Of a stretch of 55,805 bases of DNA, positions 32,176 through 41,762 are shown in pieces (within the stretch, counting starts at the first letter, position 1; every line of letters starts with the position of its first letter). Origin of the DNA: Gnomoniopsis sp. IMI 355080 (Eukaryota > Ascomycota > Sordariomycetes > Diaporthales > Gnomoniaceae); NCBI GenBank assembly GCA_027946555.1, contig JAPEVC010000227.1, positions 1 through 55,805 of the forward strand. The letters run 5' to 3'. Made by a program: the position numbers and the translations under genes. The notes under the pieces were generated by a model that searched no databases, was not told the DNA's origin, and saw nothing but the letters and a program-made list of their open reading frames with translations.

Positions 32176-32805
32176 TCAATCGCACCGCCCGTCCTTCCAC
32201 CCCGTTCTCCAGCGCTCCTCCCACCTGGAGCAGTCAAAGACAGGCTTTCCGAGTTTCTTATTTACATCGTTGTGGGCATTACACAGCCATGTGCCAAACT
32301 CGCCGCGACTGCCGGCTTTGACGGGATCTTTGCGAATGTAGATTTGGAAGTCCTCAGCGCAGACCCAGCACGGGTATAACCTGGAGAAGAGCTTGACAAA
32401 ACCGACGACGTCGTCTTGCTGCGCGGGGCTAGGATTGGTGGGATATGTGGCTGCTATGGAGTGAAGGAGAGTCCATGAATTCCGGCCGAGGGTTTCGACG
32501 TCGGCGGGGCAGTCGTCGGTCGCGGTGGTTGTGGGCGTCTGAGTGGGAGCGCTTTTTGCTGTCGCATTTTGGGCTGTCATGCTCTTGGCCTGGGCGGCCC
32601 ATGCTGAGAAGGCGCTCTTAGAGGTACATGAGCGGCAACTGTATGACTCTTGTCAGTAGAAATGGGGGAGGAAAAGGGGACTGAGCAACTCAACGTACGG
32701 CTTCCCGTCCGGCCCGAGGACGACACCAGGCGGCATAGGTTTCGTCCCCGGGGCGGGCGCAGTGGCTTCTGTGTCCACTTGCCGATGTCTTGACTGTTCA
32801 GCCAT
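32176..32805 (-). CDS. ERV1: Mitochondrial FAD-linked sulfhydryl oxidase ERV1
   Basis: Erv1 reoxidises the import receptor Mia40 in the intermembrane space and passes electrons to cytochrome c. Exons 32805-32699 and 32638-32176 join in phase 2, giving 189 residues, the same length as the yeast protein. The shuttle disulphide Cys37/Cys40 (CRSC) is created right after the exon junction. The FAD-binding core begins at ETLGRNSWTLLHSIAATYP. The active-site pair Cys126/Cys129 is in YPCWVC. The structural pair Cys155/Cys172 frames the diagnostic CNAHNDVNKKLGKPVFDC. There is no cleavable presequence, as expected for this family. It is divergent from HEM4. Confidence 0.97.
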
Positions 32806-33198
32806 TTTGGAGAATTCAGAATGGCTATTGGCAAGTGCACATTGTTGAGTTGTGTCAGAAGCGACAGGCGGTATATGGTGTGCAGTACTCAAGGTATAGG
32901 TACGCACCCAGGTAGGTATTAAAGTCAAGACGGAGACGCGCTTCTAGAATTTCGACACGCGCATCTGCAGCAGCGCCTATTTGATAGATCAGTGGTGCCT
33001 GCAGGTGACATCAGCGCCAAGCCTTTTCCGATCCCCACCCACTGGGCAACAGGCTCGGCACCTGCCGTCACGGAGCTATTGGAGCTATTTCAATACAGGC
33101 ACACAACCTTCGCCTGTGTGTCTGTTTGATGCTGGATCTAGCTGTCCAATGTACAAGAAGCACTTCTGCAAAAGACACCAACGTGCCAGATATGAAAG
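32806..33198. promoter_or_regulatory. Shared promoter of ERV1 and HEM4
   Basis: A 393-base gap between divergent starts, containing an ACCCAGGTAGGTA site near 32908-32920 that belongs to the recurring motif set. A shared promoter for a mitochondrial redox factor and a heme enzyme could support coordinated expression, but no known regulator site was recognised. Confidence 0.5.
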
Positions 33199-34203
33199 AT
33201 GACCACCGTCACTCATGAACAGACAACCAAAGACAAAATCCCAATCCTACTTCTCAAGACGAAGTCAACTCCCGGAGATGCTTATCAAGACACCTTCGCA
33301 CAGTCCCAATGTGGACTCTGCTTCGACCCGTTTTTCGTCCCCGTGTTAGAACATACCTTTGACAAGAAGGGAATGACCAATGTGGACTCAATACTCAAGT
33401 CAAAGCAAATTGGAGACCATCCGGATTCTTCTTATGGCGGTCTGGTTTTTACATCCCAGAGAGCCGTCGAGGCCTTCACAAAGCTGGTCCAAGATGGCCA
33501 AGGTGAGACCTACCTTGCATTGGCTCTCCTGCTTTTCTCTCCTTTTCTTCCCTCCTTACTCACCAGGAATGCAGAGCACCAAAAAGCAGAATGGCCATAT
33601 CTGCAGAATGTGCCGGTTTACAGCGTGGGACCGGCCACAACGAGAGCTCTCACAGCCGTACCCCAGGATCCACCACTACGGGTGTTCGGCGAGCATACTG
33701 GAAATGGTGATAGCCTGGCGCATTTCATCCTCGACCACTACGGAACATGGTATGATGAACGAAATGTGAAACCATCACTTCTATTCCTCGTGGGCGAGCA
33801 GAGACGAGACATCATTCCCAAGACTCTCATGGACAAACAACTACCGCAGAACAGGAGGATCCAGGTGGACGAGATTGTGGTGTACGGGACCGAGGTTATG
33901 GACTCATTCCCCCAGGACTTTAAGCTGTGTCTTGACACGATCAGAGAGAACAGAATGACTTGGATTGTGGTATTCTCGCCTACGGGATGCGATGCTATGC
34001 TGAAGGGGCTGGGCATGCTGGACGAGACCACCGGCAAGGCAAGACCAAAAGATCCAGCGAGGACGAGATTCGTCGCCACCATCGGCCCTACTACTCGCAA
34101 CTATCTACAGAGAACGTTTCAATTCGAGCCGGACGTCTGTGCTGAAAAGCCAAGCCCAGAAGGCGTTTTAGAAGGCATTAAGCAGTTCGTATCGCAATTG
34201 TAG
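33199..34203 (+). CDS. HEM4: Uroporphyrinogen-III synthase
   Basis: Catalyses closure and D-ring inversion of hydroxymethylbilane to uroporphyrinogen III in cytosolic heme synthesis. The frame is open end to end (334 codons), but residues 102-125 form a Leu-rich insertion absent from the family. I therefore infer an intron 33503-33574 (GTGAGA donor, TGCAG acceptor, 72 nt, divisible by three, no stop), leaving 310 residues with GGLVFTSQRAVEAFTKL joined to HQKAEWPYLQNVPVYSVGPAT. Other family segments are PSLLFLVGEQRRDIIPKTL, DEIVVYGTEV, TWIVVFSPTGCDAML and RFVATIGPTTRNYL. Sequence is poorly conserved in this family, but the order of these motifs is diagnostic. An AG at 33565-33566 is a competing acceptor that would shift the frame. 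Confidence 0.92.
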   Translation: MTTVTHEQTTKDKIPILLLKTKSTPGDAYQDTFAQSQCGLCFDPFFVPVLEHTFDKKGMTNVDSILKSKQIGDHPDSSYGGLVFTSQRAVEAFTKLVQDGQGETYLALALLLFSPFLPSLLTRNAEHQKAEWPYLQNVPVYSVGPATTRALTAVPQDPPLRVFGEHTGNGDSLAHFILDHYGTWYDERNVKPSLLFLVGEQRRDIIPKTLMDKQLPQNRRIQVDEIVVYGTEVMDSFPQDFKLCLDTIRENRMTWIVVFSPTGCDAMLKGLGMLDETTGKARPKDPARTRFVATIGPTTRNYLQRTFQFEPDVCAEKPSPEGVLEGIKQFVSQL

Positions 34204-34643
34204 TCGTCATATGTGTGCATTCATACAACCCAATTCAGAGACAGAGTCAACACCGCCCAGGATAATGTGGGAGGGTTGAAAGACCCTCATCACTTGTTGA
34301 ACAGGCAAAGAATAGGAGTATTCGGTGTAGAAGATATGACCCAGATACTTCGCGACATTGCGTCCGTGATCTACATGTAAATTGTGGTAAGGCTGAAAAA
34401 TCTTGGCAAACTCAATCTGCCACGATCCTAGCATAAACCACGAAACTTCCGCGGCCGGGTCTCTCATAGTACCTCATTAGTGATAAAGTCAACATACGCG
34501 TCTCACCACCGCCTCTCGGTGCTGCACGAGACAAGACAGATCTAAACTGGAAAGCAATTTGATTTGAAAAATAGCTAAGCTGCATGCATACTGTCTCCTG
34601 CATGCCTGGGGTATCAAAAAGTGAAGAAGGATGCAATTTCCAT
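34204..34643. other. Convergent 3' regions of HEM4 and the SPX-RING gene
   Basis: 440 bases between converging stop codons, with only short frames. Confidence 0.5.
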
Positions 34644-36046
34644 CTACATGACAAGGCATTTTGAGTACCTGTACTCGTCGCCAAACATCTCGCGGCCACT
34701 CTCAATCTCGTTGGCCTTTTGCTTCTCATCTGTCTCTTTCCTGAAGTACAGTCTCATGTACTTCTTCAATTCCTGGTCGACGTTGTCTAAGGTTACATTA
34801 GCACAACTGACATTATAAGTCCCGGTCAGATGCGATGGCACTCACCCAAATCAGCCTGCATGACTACCTCGTCTCGACAAAGGGGGCATTTCTCCTTGCT
34901 CTCCCGCTGCATTTTGATCACGCAGCGGACACAGAACAGATGCGAGCACTTGAGACGGACGGGATACCACGCGATCGAAAAGCAGATCGGACAGTAGTAG
35001 TCCTCGACGCGAGGTACAACTGCGACGACTTCTTGGGAGAGCTGAGCACACAGCTTCTTGGCCACACTTCCAGCGAGAAGCCTCTGTGACCGCACTGCCG
35101 AGCGAAAAGCGACTGATGCGCCCAGGCTGGTCCGCTTGTCGAATTTCTTGAGAATCTTGGTGAGAGCGAGCTTGTTGAGTTCCTGAAATTTGAGATTTTT
35201 GAGTAGGGTTGCGTTGAGCTGCAGAAATCGAGCGTAGGCCAGTTTGCTGGAGGCAACCTTGAATTTCTTCAGCAAATCTCGGTCTTGGACCTCCTTCTGA
35301 AACCAGATCAGTTGCTGTACGGCTTGTGCACTCGTTCGGGACCCGTGATCCAGCTCGTGGGACGAGAAGAAGACCTGGGCATCGACATAAAGCTCAAATA
35401 TCTCACGCCAACGGTTGATATCGGTTGTTGCGAACTTTTTGGATGGCTTGGTCACGGCGGAGACTTCCTTGCCCAGGGATTTGATATTGGTCTCCATAGA
35501 AGTCTCCTCTTGTTGTTGAAGAGCGCTGAGACTGTCGACATCGGTCTGAAGTATGTTGAAGAACTCGCCATCAAAAACAAGGGGAATCTCGATACGCTCA
35601 AGGCCAGCTTCGGTGGGAGTAGGATTATCGATCTGCTCGTCTGACGTCTCCGAGCCACTGTCTGGCTTTGTTGGTGTCAGGGCGGGCGAGAAGGGCCGTC
35701 TTCCCGAGAGCTTCTGCAAGAAACTGCGCGAGGCAGGTGACAGCGCGGCGTCGATGACTTGGCCATGCTGCAGGTGGACGAATACAGACAGTCGGGGCCG
35801 CAGAGTCTTTGAGGAGGCCTTGTCCAGATTGTACCGGGCGAGGGGGATAGGATCACCCTCGGGCGAGATGGTCTGCTCGGCGAGCAGGTGCTGAAGTGTT
35901 TCCTTGTCGAGGCCCAGATCCTCGAGTTCATGCTGGACTTTCTTGAGGCATTTTTTGAGTTGAGGGTATGGCAGAGCGGCAGCGCGCCAATGGTCTGGAA
36001 AGTCCTCCCGCTCGAGGGTCTCCTTGAACTCGTGGGCAAATTTCAT
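34644..36046 (-). CDS. SPX-RING E3 ubiquitin ligase (RING-14-like)
   Basis: Exons 36046-34846 and 34786-34644 join in phase 1, giving 447 residues. The N-terminus MKFAHEFKETLEREDFPDHW and the KKCLKK element start an SPX domain, split as usual by variable loops. Its last helices are IWFQKEVQDRDLLKKFKVAS and ILKKFDKRTSLGAS. SPX domains bind inositol pyrophosphates and report phosphate status. A C3HC4 RING follows, with Cys352, Cys355, Cys367, His369, Cys372, Cys375, Cys387 and Cys390, predicting E2 binding. The second exon adds a short helical tail (DNVDQELKKYMRLYFRKET). Fungi carry such SPX-RING proteins; substrates are unknown to me. Divergent from JJJ1. Confidence 0.93.
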
Positions 36047-36214
36047 GATGGCCGATGTGAAGAGTTGAATGAAGGGGGGAAGGGACAGCGGAACAAGGTT
36101 TGGTGTGAAGGCGGCTTAATTGCACGCAGGGTGTGTACGACTGAGAGGCTTCAACGATGAATACATGTCGGCGCATAAGGCGGCAAGAGGAACGGAACGA
36201 CCTTATCGCCGTCT

Positions 36215-36238
36215 TCGTCGTCGTCGTCGTCGTCGTCG
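36215..36238. repeat. (TCG)8 microsatellite
   Basis: Eight perfect TCG copies upstream of the SPX-RING gene, outside coding sequence. Confidence 0.9.
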
Positions 36239-36524
36239 CGTGAAAGGTCGACGAAACAAAGACGAAGAGGACCGAAAGCTTGGTGATCCAAGGTCGAGGC
36301 CAATCAGCCAGTCAGTCAGTCATTTGTCGGCACCGAGCGCACATTGCACCCTAATCTTGTCGTGGCAACGCGCTTGATTCGCGGCACAGAGGATGATGAC
36401 GATGAAGCTATCTTGAATTCTGCGGGTGTCGAGTCATTCTCCTTGAGCCGTCCTGGCCCTCTTCAAAAAGTTCATGGACCAGGTAGTCTAGAAAGGCCAA
36501 TGATATGTGGGCTAGAACAATCCC

Positions 36525-36561
36525 AGCCTGGTCAGCCTGGCCTGGCCTGGCCTAGCCTAGG
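36525..36561. repeat. CCTGG/CCTAG short tandem repeat
   Basis: Units of AGCCTGG, CCTGG and CCTAG in tandem upstream of JJJ1. The right end includes a CCTAGG palindrome. Confidence 0.75.
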
Positions 36562-37051
36562 AAGTCGCCGAGATCGCCGCGCGCACTTTGCATGCTACGG
36601 CAAGTTTCCCGTCTGTTGGGTCGCCGCCCAGAAAGACAAAATATTCGAGGGAAAATAAAAAGAGAAGAATATACAATAAGAAAAGAAGAGGGCAACTCAG
36701 CCCCTTTTCCCAGATGCACTGACAAGAGAGCCAGCCGAGAGCCACGGACGCTTGGCTGCCGCCTTGTGAGAGACGCTCTCGGCGTAAGGACTTCTCCAAA
36801 TATCTATCACATGGGAAATAGATTGAGCCATAATGATGTATCTATTTACTGTGTACTGTGTGTGGTACACGGTAACAGCTAGAGCACCTTGCAAGTGTTC
36901 CCCGCATGTGAACCTCAGTCGCCCCCAAAAAGTCTGGCAAAATAATTCAAATTGTCGTCCCTTCAAGCCAACACAGCCTGCCACTTCGAATTGCATAATC
37001 TTGCAGCTGTGTGATAAGATTCCATAGCACAGTCCCAAACAGCCCCGAATC

Positions 37052-38680
37052 ATGGGGGCCCAGCAGTCCTCCCAAGATGGAGGCGCTGGCACCACCGACA
37101 GCCTCTCCGCCCTTCCCCGAAAGACATGCTACTACGAGCTCCTCGGCGTCGAGCGAACCGCCGACGAAGCAGACATCCGCAAGGCCTATAAGAAGAAAGC
37201 ACTTGAGCTGCATCCGGACCGCAACTACAACGATGAGGAGGCTGCCACTAAAAAGTTTGCAGAGGTTCAGACTGCTTACGAAGTGCTCTCCGACCCCCAG
37301 GAGCGCGCCTGGTACGACTCCCACCGCGATGCCATCCTCCGCGGCGACGACGATGTCGATGACGGCGCACCCTCAGAACACTACAATGTGCGCCTTACCA
37401 CCACAGAGGAGATCTTGTCCCTCATCGGTCGCTTCAACTCCCGCGTGCCCTTCAACGACAGCCCCACGGGCTTTTTTGGCATCCTAAACATCACCTTTGA
37501 GCACCTGTCTATGGAGGAGGCTGCAGCCAGCGAGTATGACAACCAAGAGCCCATCGATTATCCGCCCTTTGGCACCGCCAACGATACCCACCAAACCACC
37601 GCCAAGCCCTTTTATACCGCCTGGACTAACTTCTCGACTCGCAAGTCCTTCAGCTGGAAAGAAAAATGGCGGCTCTCGGAAGCCCCGGACCGACGTGTAC
37701 GCCGGCTCATGGAAAAGGAGAACAAGAAAATACGTGAAGACGCCATACGCGACTTCAATGACGCCGTGCGCTCGCTTGTTGCCTTTGTCAAGAAGCGCGA
37801 CCCCCGCTACGTGCCCAACACGCAGTCCGAGGCTGAGAGGCAGAAGATCTTGCGGGAGTCGGCAGCCACGCAGGCTGCTAGGGCGCGCGCTGCAAATCAG
37901 GAGAAGCTGGCAAAGAGTCAGGCGTTTGTGGTTCCGCAGTGGGCGCAGAGCAGAGACGAAGACCAGATGGAGTTCGACAATGAGTTCGCAACGAGCGAAG
38001 AGGAGAGCGAGGTGGAGGAATTCGAATGTGTGGTGTGCAACAAGATTTTCAAGAGTGAGAAGCAGTTCGAGGCACACGAGAAGAGCAAGAAGCATCTTAA
38101 GGCCGTGCAGCAGCTAAAGAGGCAGATGAAGAAAGAAGGCCATGACCTGGATCTCGACGTGGAAGAATCTACAAGGAATGTAGACCCTTCCCCAAGGATG
38201 GGCTCGCCATCTGGCCAAGAGTCGATGCCCGAGGATGAGGCTAGACCAATTTCGCCAACCACTTCGACGAAAGGCACAGACGATTTGGCTGGAGAGGAGG
38301 CTGCATCTTCCTCAGAAGATGTCCTGGACGATGAATATGCGCCAAGGGAGGTTGTCGAGGGCCGTCTCGCGGCTGATGATGAGGTGACTGACTCCGCCAA
38401 TAAAGAGCAGGCGGAACGGCTGGCATCGAAAGCCTTCGGAATGACGATTGAAGACTCTGAAAATGACCAGAAACCTGCACCGAAGCAGATAGGCAGGGCC
38501 AAGGCGAAGAGGGCAAAGAAGGCGGCATACCAAAACCCAGCGCTGAAGAACAGGTGCGGTGTGTGCGATGAGGTGTTCGACTCTCGAACGAAGCTCTTCA
38601 ACCACATCAAGGACAAGGACCATGCGCAACCACAAATGGTACACAAGACTGACAATAAGGGCAAGAAGTCAAAGAGATGA
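37052..38680 (+). CDS. JJJ1: J-protein JJJ1 / DNAJC21, ribosome biogenesis
   Basis: Jjj1 is the J-domain partner of Hsp70 in late cytoplasmic 60S maturation; it acts with Rei1 to release the export factor Arx1. Single exon, 542 residues. The J domain (about 25-95) has the essential HPD at 54-56 in LELHPDRNY. A conserved central region includes YNVRLTTTEEILSLIGRFNS and FYTAWTNFSTRKSF, found only in this J-protein class. A charged helix rich in Arg/Lys follows (about 210-300). Two C2H2 zinc fingers are visible: CVVCNKIFKSEKQFEAHEKS from about 325 and CGVCDEVFDSRTKLFNHIKD from about 502. The tail is lysine-rich. The start lies in a CATGG context with no in-frame alternative upstream. Confidence 0.96.
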   Translation: MGAQQSSQDGGAGTTDSLSALPRKTCYYELLGVERTADEADIRKAYKKKALELHPDRNYNDEEAATKKFAEVQTAYEVLSDPQERAWYDSHRDAILRGDDDVDDGAPSEHYNVRLTTTEEILSLIGRFNSRVPFNDSPTGFFGILNITFEHLSMEEAAASEYDNQEPIDYPPFGTANDTHQTTAKPFYTAWTNFSTRKSFSWKEKWRLSEAPDRRVRRLMEKENKKIREDAIRDFNDAVRSLVAFVKKRDPRYVPNTQSEAERQKILRESAATQAARARAANQEKLAKSQAFVVPQWAQSRDEDQMEFDNEFATSEEESEVEEFECVVCNKIFKSEKQFEAHEKSKKHLKAVQQLKRQMKKEGHDLDLDVEESTRNVDPSPRMGSPSGQESMPEDEARPISPTTSTKGTDDLAGEEAASSSEDVLDDEYAPREVVEGRLAADDEVTDSANKEQAERLASKAFGMTIEDSENDQKPAPKQIGRAKAKRAKKAAYQNPALKNRCGVCDEVFDSRTKLFNHIKDKDHAQPQMVHKTDNKGKKSKR

Positions 38681-38902
38681 CTGCATTGACCGCATGCTAC
38701 CGCCACAACTTGGAAAGTATGGCGATGCTGATATTTTCTTGCACATGCTATCAAACCGCCCTTACACTAATCTTGCCGATCGCAACCATTGAACGCCTGG
38801 AAACCACCCGTGTGCTGTATGAGTGGGTCCGTCCGACGCCTCCGCAAGTAAAGATGTGTCGCCAGAAAAATCCAAATATAAACAGGTTTGAAGGGGACGC
38901 AT

Positions 38903-40522
38903 TCAGGCATTCGACACAGTGTCATCATCATCATCATCACTCAGCGCTTCGACCTCGTCGATAGCAGCTTCTCGTTCCGAAGGCGTAGCACGTGCTGGAT
39001 CAAAGTCCGAGACATTTACAATAGCCTTTCCCTGGACAAATTTGACAGAGTCCTTCCAGCTGTCCCAGTCATCTTCATCCTTGATGAGGAAGCCAATCAG
39101 CATACTGGGGTCCATCTCTCGTACGTGCAGTCTGCGAAGCCGCCGAGTATGACACGAGTTGATGTCCTCGTCACTATACTGAGTAACATCGTCGTGAAAC
39201 GGCAGCGCAGGTCGGGTATTGTGTGGATCAAGATAGAACAAAAAGGAACCCGGCTCGTGGTCGTCTCCCGCTCGTTGTGCGCCGATAAAATAGTGCGAAG
39301 CGGACGGGCGTCCTCTATCGAGCACCAAGGTCAGTATTAGACAGATGTTTGTATATATACAAGGACTTTGAGGCTAGAGGGATGAGCCTTACCCCGCTAT
39401 TCCCACCGATTGTGGCATCTGGAGTGTAGCAGTCAGTGCCTCCCAATACACCTGATTTATCTTGTCAATTCCCAGTCGTGTCCCCACGAGTATCAATGTC
39501 GGGTGAAATGTTTCTCCATCCGGCTTCGCTACGGCCATGAAGCTGTCTTCATACACATCGGGAAGATCTCCGGTAGAGTATACGCGCAGTGATGTCTCGT
39601 TCGAGTTGGCCAAAGCCCTGAAGTAGCGTCAATTCCAGGAGCATATATAGACCTGTTCAATAGGTGGGACAATGTCCCTAGGACGTACTGTATGCATCGG
39701 GCTGTTGCTGAAGGCCCAAACCACTCTCCTGGATACTTGCCACAGGCTACGGCGCCATGGCGCACGAAGTTGTGCAGCGAGTAAGGAGCGCGAGGATCGT
39801 CTGCAAAACGCGCTAGAATCTCTCGTTCCTGTTCCACAGCTGCACCTCGACGCCAGTCTGTAAATTTCGGGTCAGCGCCCGCTTTATAGCATGAGCGTAG
39901 CCCTGGAGGAGAACTCACCTCGACCAAGCTGACGTATTACCAAGGCATTGGCCAACAGGCTCTGTCCCGACCGTATCATGCATCCCCAGCCACTGTCAGA
40001 AGAAAAGCCACCCTGGGGGTCGGCAAGAGCCTTGAGGCGCATGGCGAAAGACAGAGAAGTCACTGCGTTGGGATCGGCGGACCTGGCAATGGGAGGGAAT
40101 GCGGAACGATAGGTCATCCATATGCGGGATTCGAAGTCTTCAAGGAATGCGGCAGGCCAGCCCCCATCTTCTGGGGTCTCATCATATGCCAAGGAGGACG
40201 AGAGGCTGCTTGTGGAGGACTCGGGAGGGGTGTTCGGAGTAGGTATGGGAGGTGCTTGTGCGGCGTCGGTAGGAGCAGGGGGCTCTGTGTTGGCGGAGTC
40301 GACGACAGGATCGTATGTGTAGGAGCAGCCCAGGCACCAGACGGGCCGGTTAAGGGCGCGGTCATTTGTAGGTTCTGGATCCCAGATGGACCTCATCAAG
40401 CGGCGACTGACACGGCCAACCTCAGCGGCACCGGCCTGGAAGGTCTCCATGGCTTGCTGCGTCGCGTATTGTGTTTTCTGGCCAAGTTCTGCCATTTTCA
40501 TGGATTGAGGGTATGCAGTCAT
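38903..40522 (-). CDS. ATG4: Cysteine protease ATG4 (autophagy)
   Basis: Atg4 trims the C-terminus of Atg8 and later releases it from phosphatidylethanolamine. Four exons, 40522-39919, 39857-39689, 39617-39393 and 39314-38903, join in phases 1, 2 and 2 and give 469 residues. The N-terminal 100 residues contain a Pro/Thr/Ser linker typical of filamentous fungi. The catalytic Cys181 sits in DSGWGCMIRSGQSLLANAL. The remaining catalytic pair Asp363/His365 is in FLFYLDPHNTRPAL. Other family motifs are the GRDWRRG junction of exons 1 and 2 and SASHYFIGAQ. The tail ends in an acidic run (ALSDDDDDDTVSNA). The stop codon lies only 222 bases from the JJJ1 stop. Confidence 0.96.
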
Positions 40523-41762
40523 GGTGGTAGTCGATTATCCAGTATGTTTGATACTAGTGCCAAGACGGCAGGCAGGTGTCAAATATACTGCGAAGGTCTT
40601 GAAAGGCAGACCACTCGGAATGGACTTGATGGCAGGAGGGTTGGCCCACCCGGCAGTGTAAGTACCTAGATGATCAGGATATGAGGTATCAAAGTGATGA
40701 GGGACTAGCGGATGGAGACAAGCCGGTCACAAAGTTCTCGTCGTTGGCGAACGGGAGTGGGCACAGTGAAAGCAGGACAGGCGGCCTGCCTGGATCACAA
40801 GCGCATGCCTCCACTCTCCACTTCCGGCTCACGTACGCATCGATCAACGAGAGACAAGACGACACGGTCGTATCGCAGAGTAGTGCCGGGCGAAGCAGCT
40901 TACAGGAGGGATGCGGGAATATTGTCTGTGTTGTTGATGTTGGTAAAGGCTGATGAGAAGGGCTGTAGATTGCCATAGGCACAGCGAGTACCTACTTAGT
41001 AGGTAGGTGTGGAGTTGAGCACATGTCAGTCAAGGTCCTCATCAGGCGCCGCATTCGCCTCGCCCTCCCCCGCAGTCACACTCAAACAGAGAGGGCTACT
41101 CGTGACAAGCATCTCCCCAATATTGGTCAAGCAAATTAGGTAGGCTGATATTCACTGTTGCGACTTCTTTCTTTCCCATAATTTCTATTCTGTGATCATA
41201 TATTCATAGTGGGAAGAGCGGAACAACAGCCAACTACCTAGGTACCCACCAATCTAGGTACTTAGGTACTTAGCATACCCCCATGTTCCGAAGGACGTCA
41301 TAATACTAGATGTTTGCAAGTGCCCAGGTACCTACATGAACTTGCACATCTGGAAGAGCCATACTCAAAGGCAGCAGAATTGGGCAGTCACAATTCTGCC
41401 ATGAAACTCTTATCATGACATCCATCTACCCCGGTTCTTGTTCCGAAGTCCTGGCGTGTCTGCTTGTACACAGAGGCAGCTATACAATGTACTGTATATA
41501 GAAGTGCAAAACAGCAGCCGAGTCCATGTCCTCCCCAACAGTATATGGCCCGCTGAGACCCCACCATCCACTTATCACTCATCCCGACTCCAAGACGAGC
41601 AGGGGTCGGTTTCCTTTCTTGTCATCATCAATCAAAGCCTCACCACACGCACACATCTCGGAGGACTTTGGAGCCAATTCTGATGCACCTCCTCATTGAC
41701 TGTTGAAACAGTTATCCTGCTTCAGGAAGTCAACATAAAGCAATCTATATGCTGCCTTGACC
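40523..41762. promoter_or_regulatory. Shared upstream region of ATG4 and SQS1
   Basis: 1.24 kb between divergent starts. It holds the densest group of the recurring palindrome: GTACCTACTTAGTAGGTAGG near 40988-41007, CTACCTAGGTAC at 41234-41245, followed by CTAGGTACTTAGGTACTTAG, and CAGGTACCTACATG near 41325. No gene is seen. Confidence 0.55.
41234..41269. promoter_or_regulatory. Cluster of TACCTAGGTA-type palindromes
   Basis: A perfect TACCTAGGTA core at 41235-41244 is followed within 25 bases by CTAGGTACTTAGGTACTTAG half-sites. Equivalent cores occur at 12888, 15458, 44362 and 45973. A binding site for a fungal regulator, or a structural element of intergenic DNA, is possible. Confidence 0.5.

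Larger units (their letters stand above)
36047..37051. promoter_or_regulatory. Shared upstream region of SPX-RING and JJJ1 genes
   Basis: One kilobase between divergent starts, with no recognisable gene. It contains eight TCG repeats at 36215-36238 and a CCTGG-type tandem at about 36525-36560. Confidence 0.5.

Noticed and set aside
37918..38754. Minus-strand frame of 278 codons opposite JJJ1
   Set aside because: Antisense shadow of the charged JJJ1 tail. The Ser-rich runs are the complement of Asp/Glu codons, and JJJ1 has clear domains.
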